This document shows positions 11,271 through 21,447 of a DNA stretch of 33,808 bases, piece after piece. The DNA lies in the NCBI GenBank assembly GCA_018398765.1, contig JAHBMJ010005868.1, positions 110,270 to 144,077 of the forward strand, in the 5' to 3' direction. The stretch comes from Chromera velia (taxonomy: Eukaryota > Sar > Chromeraceae). The translations under genes were made by a program, and so were the position numbers. Position 1 is the stretch's first letter. Each line of letters opens with the position of its first letter. A model generated the notes under the pieces. That model did no database searches and was not told where the DNA came from. It saw only the letters and a program-made list of their open reading frames with translations.

Positions 11271-11880
11271 CCTCATGTTGTTCTGTACGTCCGAGAGGGC
11301 AGAGTGTTTCTGCTCATGTGGGAAGAGAAGTCTTGCGGTTTCTTTGAAAACTCCTCTACGTTTGACCGTGTACTTTAGAGCAGAGTTGCGGAGCGGCGTG
11401 CAGTCTCTTTTGGCGTGTCACTGGAGCAAAATCAGTGAGAAAACGTGGAGGATAAATCGTGAATCGTCAGATCAATTCAGATTGCATTCTTCTTGTGCAG
11501 AACAAAATTCAAGTCCATGCAAGTTCAAGCATCGAACTGTACGTGTGAGATGGTTCTAGGAGATGGTTTCGGTTGACTGTGTAGAGGAAAGGTTTTGGGG
11601 TTCATCACGAGCGACTTGACAAAAATATTGACAAATGTGCGGTAAGTTGGAGGAAAGAGGATAAAAATTGGAAAGTAAATGACTAGAAACAAGAAAATGT
11701 TTTCTTTACTAGTTTTTTTACAGGTATGTAAAGCTCAATTTGCAAAGCCACTCCTTATAGTCTAAGTTATAACTTTTTGCCAATCAAACTTCTAGCTCTA
11801 GATCTAGCTATATATATTAATTCATTGATTTACTAGTTGATTTATTGATTGATTCATCAATGCCAGTGAGTTAGGATAAG
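11271..11880. other. 3' flank of the phytase-like gene
   Basis: The first ~300 bp after the TAG are probably the 3' UTR. The composition becomes AT-rich from about 11600. I see no gene, only short frames. Confidence 0.4.
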
Positions 11881-12318
11881 ATAGGATAGGATAGGATTTA
11901 TGTTCCGGGTGCCTCCTGCGGTCCACTGCCTAGAAAAGGCTTATACAGGTTACTAACTCGTTTTTCATTATTCTTATGTAATCGAAAACCATTATTTTCT
12001 AACTTGATTGATTGATTAATTGATTGCATGATTGATATGTTCCGCCCTAGGCCGGGGCCTTCCCGCTATATCTATCTGTCGCCAGAGCTAGCAAGGCGGG
12101 GCGTTCCCCAGCTTAAGCTGAGGTATCAGACCCCGCCCTCGGGGCCCGCCAGAGTCTGTTGCCCTGCCCGCTGCTGCATGATTATTCATTGTTTGAGCCA
12201 CGGCTCTGGATCCGTGTTGGCTTTCCAGCCTAAAAATCAATCTAAAACGGCATGCAATTTGGGCTTCCTCGCTCTTCTTGTTCGCTTTATTAATCTTCTT
12301 CTGCGGCTCCCTCCTTCC
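11875..12318 (-). repeat. 3' tail and flank of the LINE-like fragment
   Basis: Contains GATAG/GATAGG pentamers (11876-11896) and ATTGATTGATTA tetramers (12003-12032). On the minus strand these lie downstream of the LINE-like stop codon, where many LINEs carry short tandem repeats instead of poly(A). The end of the element is not fixed. Confidence 0.4.
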
Positions 12319-13146
12319 TCACCCTAATGCTCCTTCAGTCGTCTCTAAGTTATCAATTGTCTCCTCATATTTTTTTATTAGTCTCTCGATCGCCCGCTGC
12401 CTTCCGGTGATTTCTGCATGTCTGGCCGCTAGAGCGTCTCCCTCTATGTATCCGTACCATCCTGGATACTCCTCAAACACCCTCCGTCTGAATGACGCCC
12501 ATCCCAAAAACTTATCCACTGCGGCATGACATTCATTCAATAGAAAGCAGAAAAGCGTCAAGTTGTCTCTCTTTTCCTCTTCTCTGTTTAGCCCTTCTCT
12601 TTTTGTGGCTGCCTTTCTGGCTTTTTTTTCCATCTTGCTGTCCCATTTCTCTTCTATCTTCTTGAATATCTCTGCTCTCTCTCTATCAAAAACAGGACAT
12701 TCTGTCATCAGATGGATTTCATCTTCTACTACCTCGATTCCCAACCAGCCTCGACAGAACTGGTACGTCCTTTTCTGTAACGGCACCTTCTCTCCCCCCT
12801 TTACCGGAATTTTTCCCTGAGTCGTAGCCACAGCCCTGTCTCCCACCCTAAATGCTGCTCTCCTCCTGTGTTCCGATCGCAGCGCCACTCTCGTATAGTA
12901 AAAAGAGGCTTTCCCTATTCTCTCTCTATCTATAATTTTCATTGTTGAGCCAACCTTTCTACCTGCTCTGTTTTCAAACAAAGAAAGGTGGAGACGGTTT
13001 CCGTTTGAGACCTTTCTATGCATATCAGCCGTCATCACTCCTGTCAGTTCTGCTTTCTCTTGACTGTTCTTCTCTCTTATGTTTCTTTCTATTCTATGTG
13101 CAAACGTCTCTCTCTTTTTCTCGTCTAGCTCATTAGTGACTAGTGA
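12319..13146 (-). mobile_element. LINE-like retrotransposon, C-terminal fragment
   Basis: A 276-codon open frame on the minus strand, with the first ATG at 13038 and the stop at 12319. It contains the post-RT zinc-knuckle layout common to LINE ORF2 C-termini: FCRGWLGIEVVEDEIHLM followed by TECPVFDRERAEIF, that is Cys, then Glu, His and Cys-Pro with a trailing Arg. A Lys/Glu-rich helical stretch and a Trp/Tyr-rich tail (YPGWYGYIEG) follow. The first cysteine of the usual CxxC pair is not obvious. No RT or endonuclease domain lies upstream, which is AT-rich, so this is a 5'-truncated insertion, the usual product of target-primed reverse transcription. It could be a chromosomal exon derived from such an element, but the tail repeats downstream argue for the mobile origin. 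Confidence 0.6.
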
Positions 13147-13440
13147 CTATCGATTTTTGATAATTATTATTGTCTTTGACATTAAAATATATAAAATAAG
13201 CTTTTTATATCATTTTATATCACAATTAAAGTTGTTTTTTAACTTGTTTGAAACCTTACTAGTAGTCTGTCATTAGTTTGAAAAAAAAAATAGACAATTC
13301 TAAGAGCGATTTCCTAGGCAATCTCTATATAAAAATTATAAAATGAATAATGATTATTGTCATTACTGAAAAAATCTAGGAAAAAATGAATAATGGTTAT
13401 CAAAAGTTGCCAGTGATAACCATTATTGAAATGTCGTCTG
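13147..13440. other. AT-rich island with a perfect inverted repeat
   Basis: Strongly AT-rich and non-coding. It contains a 14 bp perfect inverted repeat, 13389-13402 against 13414-13427, with an 11-base loop (AATAATGGTTATCA arms). Confidence 0.75.
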
Positions 13441-13496
13441 TTCTTCTTCCTCTCCCTGTGTGAGATGCTGGCTGCAGTATCCTTGTCAAATATAAT

Positions 13497-13883
13497 GTTG
13501 TCCTCTGCCTCCAGTGCCAGGATTTGGGGGGGGGGGGGCTTTATCACCAGGAAGGGGTCTCTTTCCCGCTGCACTCAAGCAAAGACAAGCAATTCAATGA
13601 TACGCGTCCCGAAATCGAAGCCAAGAAATAAATATCACATCGTATAGAACATATACTTGACTGTTTCCTAAAGGTCTTTCTGATACCAAACGAACAGGTG
13701 GTAGATAAAAATTGCCTCGGTGAGGCGGTGATCCTTGTTTGTCTCTTCATAGAATGCTAATATGAAGACTTTCTTCCGTCTGTACGCACATACCTTGAAG
13801 GGTTCTAGGGCTCCTTTGTAGTTTGTATTTCCTTTGGCTGCAGATCCTCTCTCAGGCTCTATTGTCTCAAGCATACGAAGCAT
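13497..13883 (-). pseudogene. Degenerate copy A of an unknown duplicated coding segment
   Basis: On the minus strand the segments HRLTEAIFIYHLF, YQKDL, LGFDFGTRIIELL and a proline run (PPPPQIL) match, in the same order, segments of the copy near 16570-16866 (HRLAQAIFAYDFL, YQKIL, LGFDFGTHIIRLL, PPPKI). This copy has an in-frame TAG after YQKDL (13668), further stops, and small compensating indels, so it reads as a pseudogene. I do not recognise the family, and no catalytic motif is visible. The plus-strand counterpart of the proline run includes a long G homopolymer at about 13528. Confidence 0.55.
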
Positions 13884-14462
13884 TTCGCGTGCTAGGCGGG
13901 TGGCATTGCTCGTTCTTTCCCCCTCTGCCGCCTCTTCCTCTGGTGTCAGAGGGATGATGTTTTAGAGACACCCGTCGTCCCCCTTGCTTTTTGCGTAGTT
14001 GTCCAGCCTCGCCTTCTTTTTTTTGCGGGCACCGAGGCATTCGGACCATGTGTGACACTCAGGCTGCGGCGGCTGCTGCTGCTGCTGCTGCTGTTACGGG
14101 GCCTTCTGGGTCCCTTGCATCACCATCAGGAAGGTTTTGCAAGACCTTTTGAGGTTTCACAGATGACCTCCCAGCCACGACTCACTCTCGAGAGCCTTGG
14201 GGACCGTCCTGAAGACAGCACAGGAGGGAATAAGGGCAATGAGCGAAGAAGACCTTGAAGAGTACATCAAAGAAGCATGAGGCAAAACCTTAGGTCAGTC
14301 ATCGAAGAGGAATGACAGGGAGATAAGCATAAACATTGGAGGAATGAGAGCCTGCGAGCGTTAATAACAAGACAACAGTCTCTTTCACGGACAGACAGAA
14401 ACTCCCCGCCCAGTCCTACTGCCTGACTAACCAGTGAAGGAAGTAAAAACGTGACCACTGAC

Positions 14463-14572
14463 CGGTGGATGATGGGAAGCAAAAAAGAAGAGGAGCTGAG
14501 TCTGACTAGCTGTAATTCTTGCCTTGGATTGATTGTGATAGAACAGTTCCTTTTCTGCATGCAACTGACCTG
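14463..14572 (+). repeat. Duplicated block, copy 1
   Basis: Starts GGTGGATGATGGGAAGC and includes CTGAGTCTGACTAGCTGT. Clearly related to 16162-16265 in the same orientation, with scattered substitutions and short indels. Function unknown. Confidence 0.75.
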
Positions 14573-15233
14573 TGTATGCTTCATTTACATCATCTTCACA
14601 TCCCCTATCCTGTCAGTCTGTCCAGCCCGGCCCGTCTTTAGGCTGTTTGATGCATGAACGCGGTGAAGAGAATGATCAAGAAGAAGACTACATGCACCAT
14701 GCAGGAGTTAGAAAAGAGGCATTTTTGATCGCGACGGTCCTAAGCGACGATGGAAGAGGAGTGGAACAGTGAATCGGTGTTGTTGATCGGTATAAGCATG
14801 CAGGTCACAATGAAGGGGGAGGAGAAAAGAAAAGAAGAGAGAAACACGTAAGGTCAGATTGGTATATGTGTACATGTGTGAGCTACAGAAGAATTGGAGG
14901 CACAAAGTTTGATAGCCAGCCCGTCGTTTTTTGAATTGAAAAAAGAGAAGAACAAAAAGGGCCAAAGGTTGGGAGTTGGTCCCCTGTACTGCTTACCCCA
15001 TAGGAGTGTATCCTCCTATTAGGATACCAAGGGGGGGGGGGCATCCAAGCTTGCTCTGTTATGCCCGTGGATGGCGGGATAGGCATCGGGCGCTTTGCGC
15101 CCAATACGCTGGACGCCGCCCCCCTCGGCGTCTGCTGCTACCGGCCCGTGCAAGAAGGGATACCCCCCCCCGGTGTTCATGCGGAGTTACCCACCGAGGC
15201 TGACGTTCAGCTTTTTAGGCGCACACATGCACG

Positions 15234-15272
15234 CAGAGAGAGAAAGAGACAGAGAGTGAGAGAGAGAGAGAA

Positions 15273-15305
<33 letters not shown>
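15234..15305 (+). repeat. (GA)n microsatellite
   Basis: GAGA tract with a few GTGAGA and AAAG interruptions. Confidence 0.95.
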
Positions 15306-15306
<1 letters not shown>

Positions 15307-15946
15307 CCGAGTCATTTTCACTATATATTTATAGATAGGTCGGACCTCGTGCCTGAAGAGGGTCCATAGGCTTGTCAGAACGTATCAGGGTGACTTCGCA
15401 TTGGGGTAGTCAGGTGTTCCAACGTTTTCTTCTCCTTCCTTAGGCCTTTTCTTTGCACACAATTGGTGTATCACATTTATACATGGTGTCTCGATAGACC
15501 GAGATCGAGTACATGCATGTATAACTCTATCGCCTTTCCCTCTCCTCTCAGCATCTCTTACTATTCGGAGATCGAAAAATTACTGATGACTTGCACAGTC
15601 ATTAACAAGTTACACATGAATGAGATCGCACACGATTGTTAACTAAGCTAGTAACATATTAGTAACATGATTAGTTTGAAGATACTTTTAAATAGTGTCT
15701 GATAGTTTAAGATATATTAGTGTTTTTAAGTTTTAAGATAGTCTTAGATAGTTGAAGAGATTTTAGGATATTGTATAGCTGAGAAGTTAGGAGTTTTTTT
15801 TGTCCACCATTATGCCTCACACCCCCCTTCTATCCGTAGTCCGGCGTTTTCAGATGACCTCATTCTGAATCACACCGGGGGGGGGTATCTACCCTCAGCT
15901 CTCATAGCGCTGTACACCACCCCCCTTCGGTGTCATACACCCCTAT

Positions 15947-16042
15947 NNNNNNNNNNNNNNNNNNNNNNNNNNNNNNNNNNNNNNNNNNNNNNNNNNNNNN
16001 NNNNNNNNNNNNNNNNNNNNNNNNNNNNNNNNNNNNNNNNNN
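15947..16042. other. Assembly gap (96 Ns)
   Basis: A run of N. Both edges are C-rich (CCCCTAT on the left, CCCCCATTTCCCC on the right), suggesting a homopolymer-rich repeat that failed to assemble. The true gap length may differ. Confidence 1.
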
Positions 16043-16161
16043 CCCCCATTTCCCCTCCCAGATGGACATCCGATTTACCGAACATTCACAAGTCTGGGCC
16101 TAAGTCTGGGATAGGGACCCCTGCAGGGGTAAAATAAGTGCACCCCCCCTCCCCACATGCC

Positions 16162-16265
16162 CAGTGGATGGTGGGAAACAAAAAAAAAAAGAGCTAAGTC
16201 TGACTAGCTGTGATGATTACCCTGGACTGACTATGACAGTTCCTTTCCTGCATGTAACTAACCTG
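16162..16265 (+). repeat. Duplicated block, copy 2
   Basis: Counterpart of 14463-14572: begins AGTGGATGGTGGGAAAC and shares AGTCTGACTAGCTGTGAT and the closing CTAACCTG. Same orientation as copy 1. Confidence 0.75.
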
Positions 16266-16569
16266 GCTGCTAGCCACCGCTGCGACCCGCTGCACAGAGC
16301 CGGGGAGGGGGAAGATGAGAGTAGACGAGAGAGAAGGCATACAAAAAGAAGCTAGGTATGGAACAGAGATCCCTTGAAGAAATCAATACATTGAAGGATG
16401 AAGTGATGAAGAGAACGGAGACAGAGATATACAGACAGTCCGGCCAGACACCTAACCCAACAATGAGCCACAAAGAAGCGAGTAAATAGAAAAGAACAAG
16501 GAGAGAAGAGCAGGCACATGTGCATTGAGAACCTTGATTAGCCATTGCCCAAGTCGTTTGCTGACCGCA

Positions 16570-16866
16570 TTGCGGACCTGCCTCTGTCTTTGGTTCTTCA
16601 TCGTCCTCCTCCTCCTTTACGGCCATAGATGAGATCTTGGGGGGCGGAAACTCCTCTCCTGGCAGGGGCCTCTTCGCTGTCGTCAAGCATAGAAAATCGA
16701 AAAGCAATCTAATGATATGCGTCCCGAAATCGAAGCCGAGATATACATATTTTATATCGTATAGGAACGTATACTTGACAGCCTCTTCCAAAATTTTCTG
16801 GTATTCCCTCAAAAAATCGTAGGCAAAAATCGCCTGTGCGAGGCGGTGGTGCTTGACAGAGAACAT
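16570..16866 (-). CDS. Open copy B of the unknown duplicated coding segment
   Basis: The minus-strand frame starting at ATG 16866 is open through HRLAQAIFAYDFLREYQK, VKYTFLYDIKYVYLGFDF and GTHIIRLLFDF. It then passes a proline segment (EEFPPPKI) and an acidic stretch (EEEDDEEPK), and stays open to 16270, where the tail looks intronic or random. The related copy at 13497-13883 has stop codons. Conservation of amino-acid segments between two diverged copies suggests a real exon in at least one. The family and function are unknown to me; it could also be part of a mobile-element protein. Confidence 0.45.
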
Positions 16867-18447
16867 CAGTCCAAGAAAAGGAAAGAGAACAGATGGATCG
16901 ACAGATCGAGGTTCATTAACAATCTTTGCCCATATGCAGAACGTCTATACATACCCACCCAGCACAATAAAGAAACACAACACGTCTTTGTGTTGAAGGA
17001 CATGTGGCAGGGATTTCTTCTTCTGCAAGACGGTCGGTCAGTCTAATGGTCTCTCCCTCCCTCTATGCACTCCAGAATACTTTGATCTCTCCTTGTAGCA
17101 TCCTGCCTGCCTGCCTGCCTGTCTGTTCACCTTCTCCCCCCACCAAACGACTTCCTTCACTTGGTTCCCCCCTTTGCTCCCTGAGAGGATGAAGAGGAGG
17201 AGGACGAGGAACCCCGGGACTGCCAGGGAGACAAGAACGGAGATGTCGGCCAAAAATATACGTACAGGTCGAAATAGAGGGAGGTGAACGAGAAGGCGGA
17301 TAGTACGATGAGCAAGAAGCCAACCAGGTGATAATCGATCACCAACAGGAGGGGTCACATATGGGAGCCGATCATGCATATAGTCATGGGCCGTCCATCC
17401 AAAGGGGGCCGAGTGGAGGAGATCGAGAGACGCCAAATCGGATGCACGCAGGCAGGGAGGAGGAGGGGAGGGAAGAACACAACCATGAATGCCATTGTTC
17501 AAAGCAAGCAAGCAACTGACCATGCACAATCACGTACTAGACTTATTGGTACTATCGCGTTGTCAATAATATCGCGAGGCTTTCTGTTTCTGCAAGTGAA
17601 AGGAAGGATCAAGGGGCAAGTAAGATAAGAGGGGAAACAGCAAACCGAAGCGACAGAGAGACCAGAACAAAAGAAGCGAAAAAAAGGCCGAGGGGAACAA
17701 GGAGGAAAGGGAAACACCAAAGTGACAAAGACAAAGGGAGAGACGGAGAAACAAGAAAATAAGACACTCGCTTTAAGAATCAATGATATGCACGTGGATA
17801 ATTGCATGAGGTGGATCCCTATTTGTATAGTACAGGCCCCCACCCCAGCACCTTCTGCCCATCCCCAGGCTACGGGACATCCAGTGTTGAACCAAAGTTC
17901 TTGATTGCTCCCCTGGGCCTCTGGCACTGTAGGGATTGTATGCCCCTATCCCCAGATGCCTTATGTGAAAATTAGGCAATTGACCCACAAGGCAAACAGC
18001 TAACATACGGCTCACCCTCACATAAAAGCCATGTAAAAAAGTTACAGCCCCCTGCAAAAACAACGAGAACGAAAAAAAGAAACGAAACGTTACTGGCGGT
18101 CATGTATATGAAAGACGGACCTTTGCGCCTCCCCATCCTCTGAGAGCCGCCTTCTACACCCTCTGCACGGATAGTTAGGGGTTGAGATGAAATGAGTGAA
18201 AGATCAAACAGCTCTCCGATTGAATCGATATAAATGTACGTTCACTTGAATGGCATCGAAAGCATGCAGTGAGGCGCAGATCGAGACGGCGGCAGAGAGG
18301 ATAGAAAAGAAGAAAGAGAACGACAAAGAGGGCAGAAAAGAGAACGGCAGAGAGGACGGAAAAGGTAACGGTAGAGAGTGAATCTTCCTATCTCGATGCC
18401 GCACTTCTAGCTACTTGTGCAGACGAATCACGGACCTTTTGATTCCT
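16867..18447. other. Stretch without a recognised gene
   Basis: Short frames only. A CTGC/CTGT run sits at 17104-17126. Near 17160-17345 two minus-strand frames are strongly hydrophobic but out of phase with each other, so no product can be named. Purine-rich DNA lies at about 17640-17770 and 18280-18380. Confidence 0.4.
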
Positions 18448-18859
18448 CTATTTGTTTATTTTTATGGTCTTGTTCTTCTTGACCTTGGTCCTGGAAGGGG
18501 CTGATGCTGTGTCCACTGTTGTGTCTGATGCTCTATCAGGAGTCTTGAAGATCTGTAAAGAGAAAAAGAAACGAAGCTAGAAAAATAGTCATAGGTATAC
18601 TCACGGGGGGGCTGGAAGAAGATGCGTGAAGTCCTAACACATATATAGGCTGCAAATAAAGAAAGTCTCTCTGAGATACCTTTACTTCAGGCTTAGCCTG
18701 CTTGGCTTCCAGCAGAAGTGTCTTCCACTCATCAGCAAAATGTGTAAGATTACGGTGAACTCTGAGCATGATTTTCCCCTCCCTTTCCACACGGATTCTC
18801 ATATCCGGGGGGAACACTTCTACGCTATTGTATCTTTTGTCCATCATCTCCTGTTTCAT
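18448..18859 (-). CDS. Small three-exon basic protein, possibly SRP14-like
   Basis: Exons 18859-18680, 18649-18605 and 18552-18448 on the minus strand are all in phase 0 and give 109 codons plus TAG. Donors are GTATCT and GTGAGT; acceptors are TATTTGCAG and CTCTTTACAG. The first exon contains RIRVEREGKIMLRVHRN then LTHFADEWKTLLLEA. Spacing of Ile-Arg, Gly-Lys-Ile, Val, Phe, aromatic and Leu-Leu-x-Ala resembles the C-terminal half of SRP14, the Alu-domain subunit of the signal recognition particle. The last exon ends in a Lys-rich tail (SRTKVKKNKTIKINK), also seen in SRP14. The N-terminal SRP14 helix is absent: either exons lie further upstream or the resemblance is accidental. The gene model is better supported than the name. 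The upstream in-frame TGA makes the ATG at 18859 the first available start unless an intron precedes it. Confidence 0.5.
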
Positions 18860-18976
18860 CTCTCTCTCACTCTCTCTTGTTCTGTCAAACTTTCATACTA
18901 TAAAAATATAAAAGGGTCAGACAGACTAAAACCTAATCAAATGGAAAAACAGCCTTAGCATTTATGACATATTTGT

Positions 18977-19169
18977 GACGAAAGACTTCCTCTTATGAAA
19001 GACTTTGTGATGAAAGACTTCCTCTGTGAAAGACTTTGTGATGAAAGACTTCCTCTGTGAAAGACTTTATGATGAAAGACTTCCTCTTGTGAAAGACTTT
19101 GTGATGAAAGACTTCCTGCTATGAAAGACTTCGTAATGAAAGACTTCCACTCATGTAATGAAAGACTTA
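18977..19169 (+). repeat. GAAAGACTT minisatellite
   Basis: Twelve occurrences of GAAAGACTT in about 190 bp, alternating ...GAAAGACTTCCTC and ...GAAAGACTTTGTGAT, which makes a roughly 30 bp dimeric unit. There are no unique spacers of constant length, and the 3' units are more diverged. Confidence 0.9.
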
Positions 19170-20060
19170 TCATGCAGAACATTTTCACAATCACGAAAAG
19201 TTTTGATAAGAATCAACAGACTAAAAAGTCACGTCCTACTAACCAGCGCATGCCGACAAGCACTTCGTTCACTTCGAGCTGTTGGCGTTACATTTGATTG
19301 TTGAGGTTTTTGTTATGTATGCCGCGTCCCCGTATATGAGGGGCGGATTTAGCCTAGTCTGTCAAAAGGTTCCGGTTTGTCCCGTCTGTTCTGAATCTAG
19401 GAACACTGCTCATTGATCACTTTTACTGCGGCTTATTTCTTAAGCGGCGGTAGAGTAGAACTTGGAGAATAACGAAAAGAGGGGAGAGGCAGGGCAAAAA
19501 CTTTCTAAAAGTTTGTCCCCTTGGCAAAGGCTACCCTTTGACGGCAGAAAACAACTTCAAAGAGACCCTCCCCATTAATTTGCCCCTCATTTTCTCAACC
19601 TTCTTTTCTTCCTTTCCTTTTATGCGCTTGCCTCCCCTTTTTTTTCCCTTCTTGTTTGTATGCAAAGAATCAATTATAAAAGGATCGCTTAGTTTGCGCC
19701 CTCCGAGTCGAAAGACCCGGAGAATGCTGCGACCTCCCTACCAAGAAGGCACTCAGGCTGGAAGGGCCTTCTGGTTCCCCTCCTGCTGTGAATTGAACAG
19801 AGAAGATTTGCGGCAACAAAACGCTGTAGCGTGCAGGAAAGAACTTTATAATACCGGTCCATCAACCTTTTGATTTGGTGTGTATGTGGGTGCATGTTGG
19901 TGTTGCATTATGTTGCATGCATGCTAGTGTTGCTTTTTAAGGCCTCTTGCATGATGCACAGCGAGAATAATCTGCGCACGCGCACGTTTGACCACAAAAT
20001 TCGATCAAAAGCATACGTGCGTGGTTGTATTGGATCAAGTGACTGTGGCTAGCTGGATGG
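19170..20060. other. Stretch without a recognised gene
   Basis: No domain-bearing frame on either strand. A pyrimidine-rich patch lies at about 19560-19660. I see nothing else to annotate. Confidence 0.4.
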
Positions 20061-20634
20061 GTTTCTTTTGAAGCATCCTTGTTTGTCAGTCACAACAAAC
20101 CGAGACCTTAAAAAGAAAGTCGGCGCAGTGAAGACTACTGACTAGACTGTCCATCTAGCCTATAGCTTACCTTACAAGCTAGTTCTTTCATAAACCTTCC
20201 AACCAACATTTAAGAAAATATCTTATCTTAAGGCATTCCACTTAGAACATACCAGAGAGGAGACTCTAACAGTCTTTTGTCCCTTCTGCCAACATAGTTA
20301 CATCCTGTAGCGTCCATAAATACTCCTAGAGGGCTTTTAGCTAAAGCATCCCATCAAAAACGCCTTCCTAGAGTATAAAAACCTTCCAGGCGGCGAAGCC
20401 CTGTCCAAATATCGAGACCAACAAGATCTACTATAGTCTAATAAAGACCTAAGGCTAAGTATTATTTCTTCTCTGCTAATTCCCTGTTATACATCTCTAT
20501 ATTCTTTACTTTCCCTTTGTCCTTCTTTCGACATCTTAGTCAACTTATACAAACCCAAATATATATACATTTATATATATACATTTATCTGGCTTTCTTC
20601 CTGGTTAAACGAACTAGGAGTAGGTCAGAACACG
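20061..20634 (+). promoter_or_regulatory. Probable 5' LTR or leader of the chromovirus
   Basis: AT-rich non-coding DNA with a TATA-like AGTATAAAAACC at about 20373 and an AATAAAGACC polyadenylation-like signal at about 20440, ending just before a TGGT primer-binding-site-like motif. The left edge is not visible. I found no matching copy after the pol region, so LTR status is inferred from position and signals only. Confidence 0.35.
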
Positions 20635-20652
20635 TGGTGACTTGCCAGCGAG
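20635..20652 (+). promoter_or_regulatory. Candidate primer-binding site
   Basis: TGGTGACTTGCCAGCGAG begins with TGG, complementary to a tRNA CCA end, and sits directly between the LTR-like region and the first open frame. I cannot name the tRNA. Confidence 0.3.
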
Positions 20653-21410
20653 AGTCGACCCTTCATCAGGAGTGAAAAAAAAATTACTTTTCAAGCCACA
20701 GAAACCACTCTGTTTCTTAGTAAAACTCCAACAGATAGACTGAATATTCATATTCAACATTTCGATAATTTTCTAAAATTTAAAACAGCACATTTAAGAA
20801 TTTTATATTTTCAAACACATTTGGCTAGATTAAATCTTGCAACAGTTCTTCCTTGCAAGTGGAACCCATTTTGTAAAACATTAACAAAAAGCTGGTCTCG
20901 AATCGCATCGCTTGATCTCGCAATATCTGGAGTACCAAATTTACCACATAAATTTCATGATCATAAATACACATTTGTTCGTGTAAATTCTACTCTTTAG
21001 TATAAATAAATCCCTGCAGCAGACAAAACAAAATAACTAAACAAGCTCAAAAACAGCAACCTCTTATCAACTTCTACCAAAGTGCCCCCCATATCAGGAG
21101 AATACTCGAAATCATCATTGGAGATATCCCACGGACATCCACAACAAACCGAGCAGAACAAACACAGGCTTTTCTTGATAAAACTCTCGAAAGAAACTTC
21201 GAGTTCATCAACAACCCTAAAAATTTAACCGTCTTTCTACTTAACCAGTACACCGCCTACACTTGGGCACACAATCCTCAATCATCACGAACGCTCCAAG
21301 CACTTAATTTGGAGATAATCCCTCAAGAAAGATATATTTGCTATCGACACCTCCATCTTCCACCCTTTCTTTTCTCACCAGCATGGTTTATTTGGAAGGG
21401 ATTAATCTAA
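20641..21410 (+). pseudogene. Unrecognised ORF upstream of gag
   Basis: Two phase-shifted open segments read like ordinary protein. Segment 20641-20997 contains FLSKTPTDRLNIHIQHF and PCKWNPFCKTLTKSWSRIA. Segment 21006-21407 contains LINFYQSAPHIRRILEIII, LTVFLLNQYTAYTWAHN and FLFSPAWFIWKGLI. The frame changes near 21030, and TAG (20998) and TAA (21007) interrupt the first segment. No in-frame ATG is visible, so the start would need an unusual codon, splicing, or lies in a lost stretch. I do not recognise a domain. It is not the gag capsid, which follows separately. It could be an extra ORF of this retroelement lineage, an extended gag N-terminus, or captured host coding DNA. Confidence 0.5.
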
Positions 21411-21447
21411 TCACACCCAAGTAAAATTAGTAAACAGAGTCTTCACT

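Larger units (their letters stand above)
13884..15946. other. Gene-poor stretch with repeats
   Basis: No recognised gene. It holds a (CTG)n run at about 14070-14094, one member of a duplicated ~105 bp block (14463-14572), a GC-rich patch with G and C homopolymers at about 15020-15180, and a GA microsatellite (15234-15305). It then holds an AT-rich segment (15600-15800) and another patch with C and G homopolymers just before the gap. Confidence 0.5.

Noticed and set aside
17157-17345. DPM2-like small membrane protein on the minus strand
   Set aside because: One frame has a VGFLL...FSFT segment reminiscent of DPM2 and another has a second hydrophobic stretch, but they are out of phase, no intron reconciles them, and no ATG precedes them.
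18977-19169. CRISPR-like array
   Set aside because: Repeats are contiguous and diverging, with no unique spacers of constant length, in eukaryotic DNA; it is a minisatellite.
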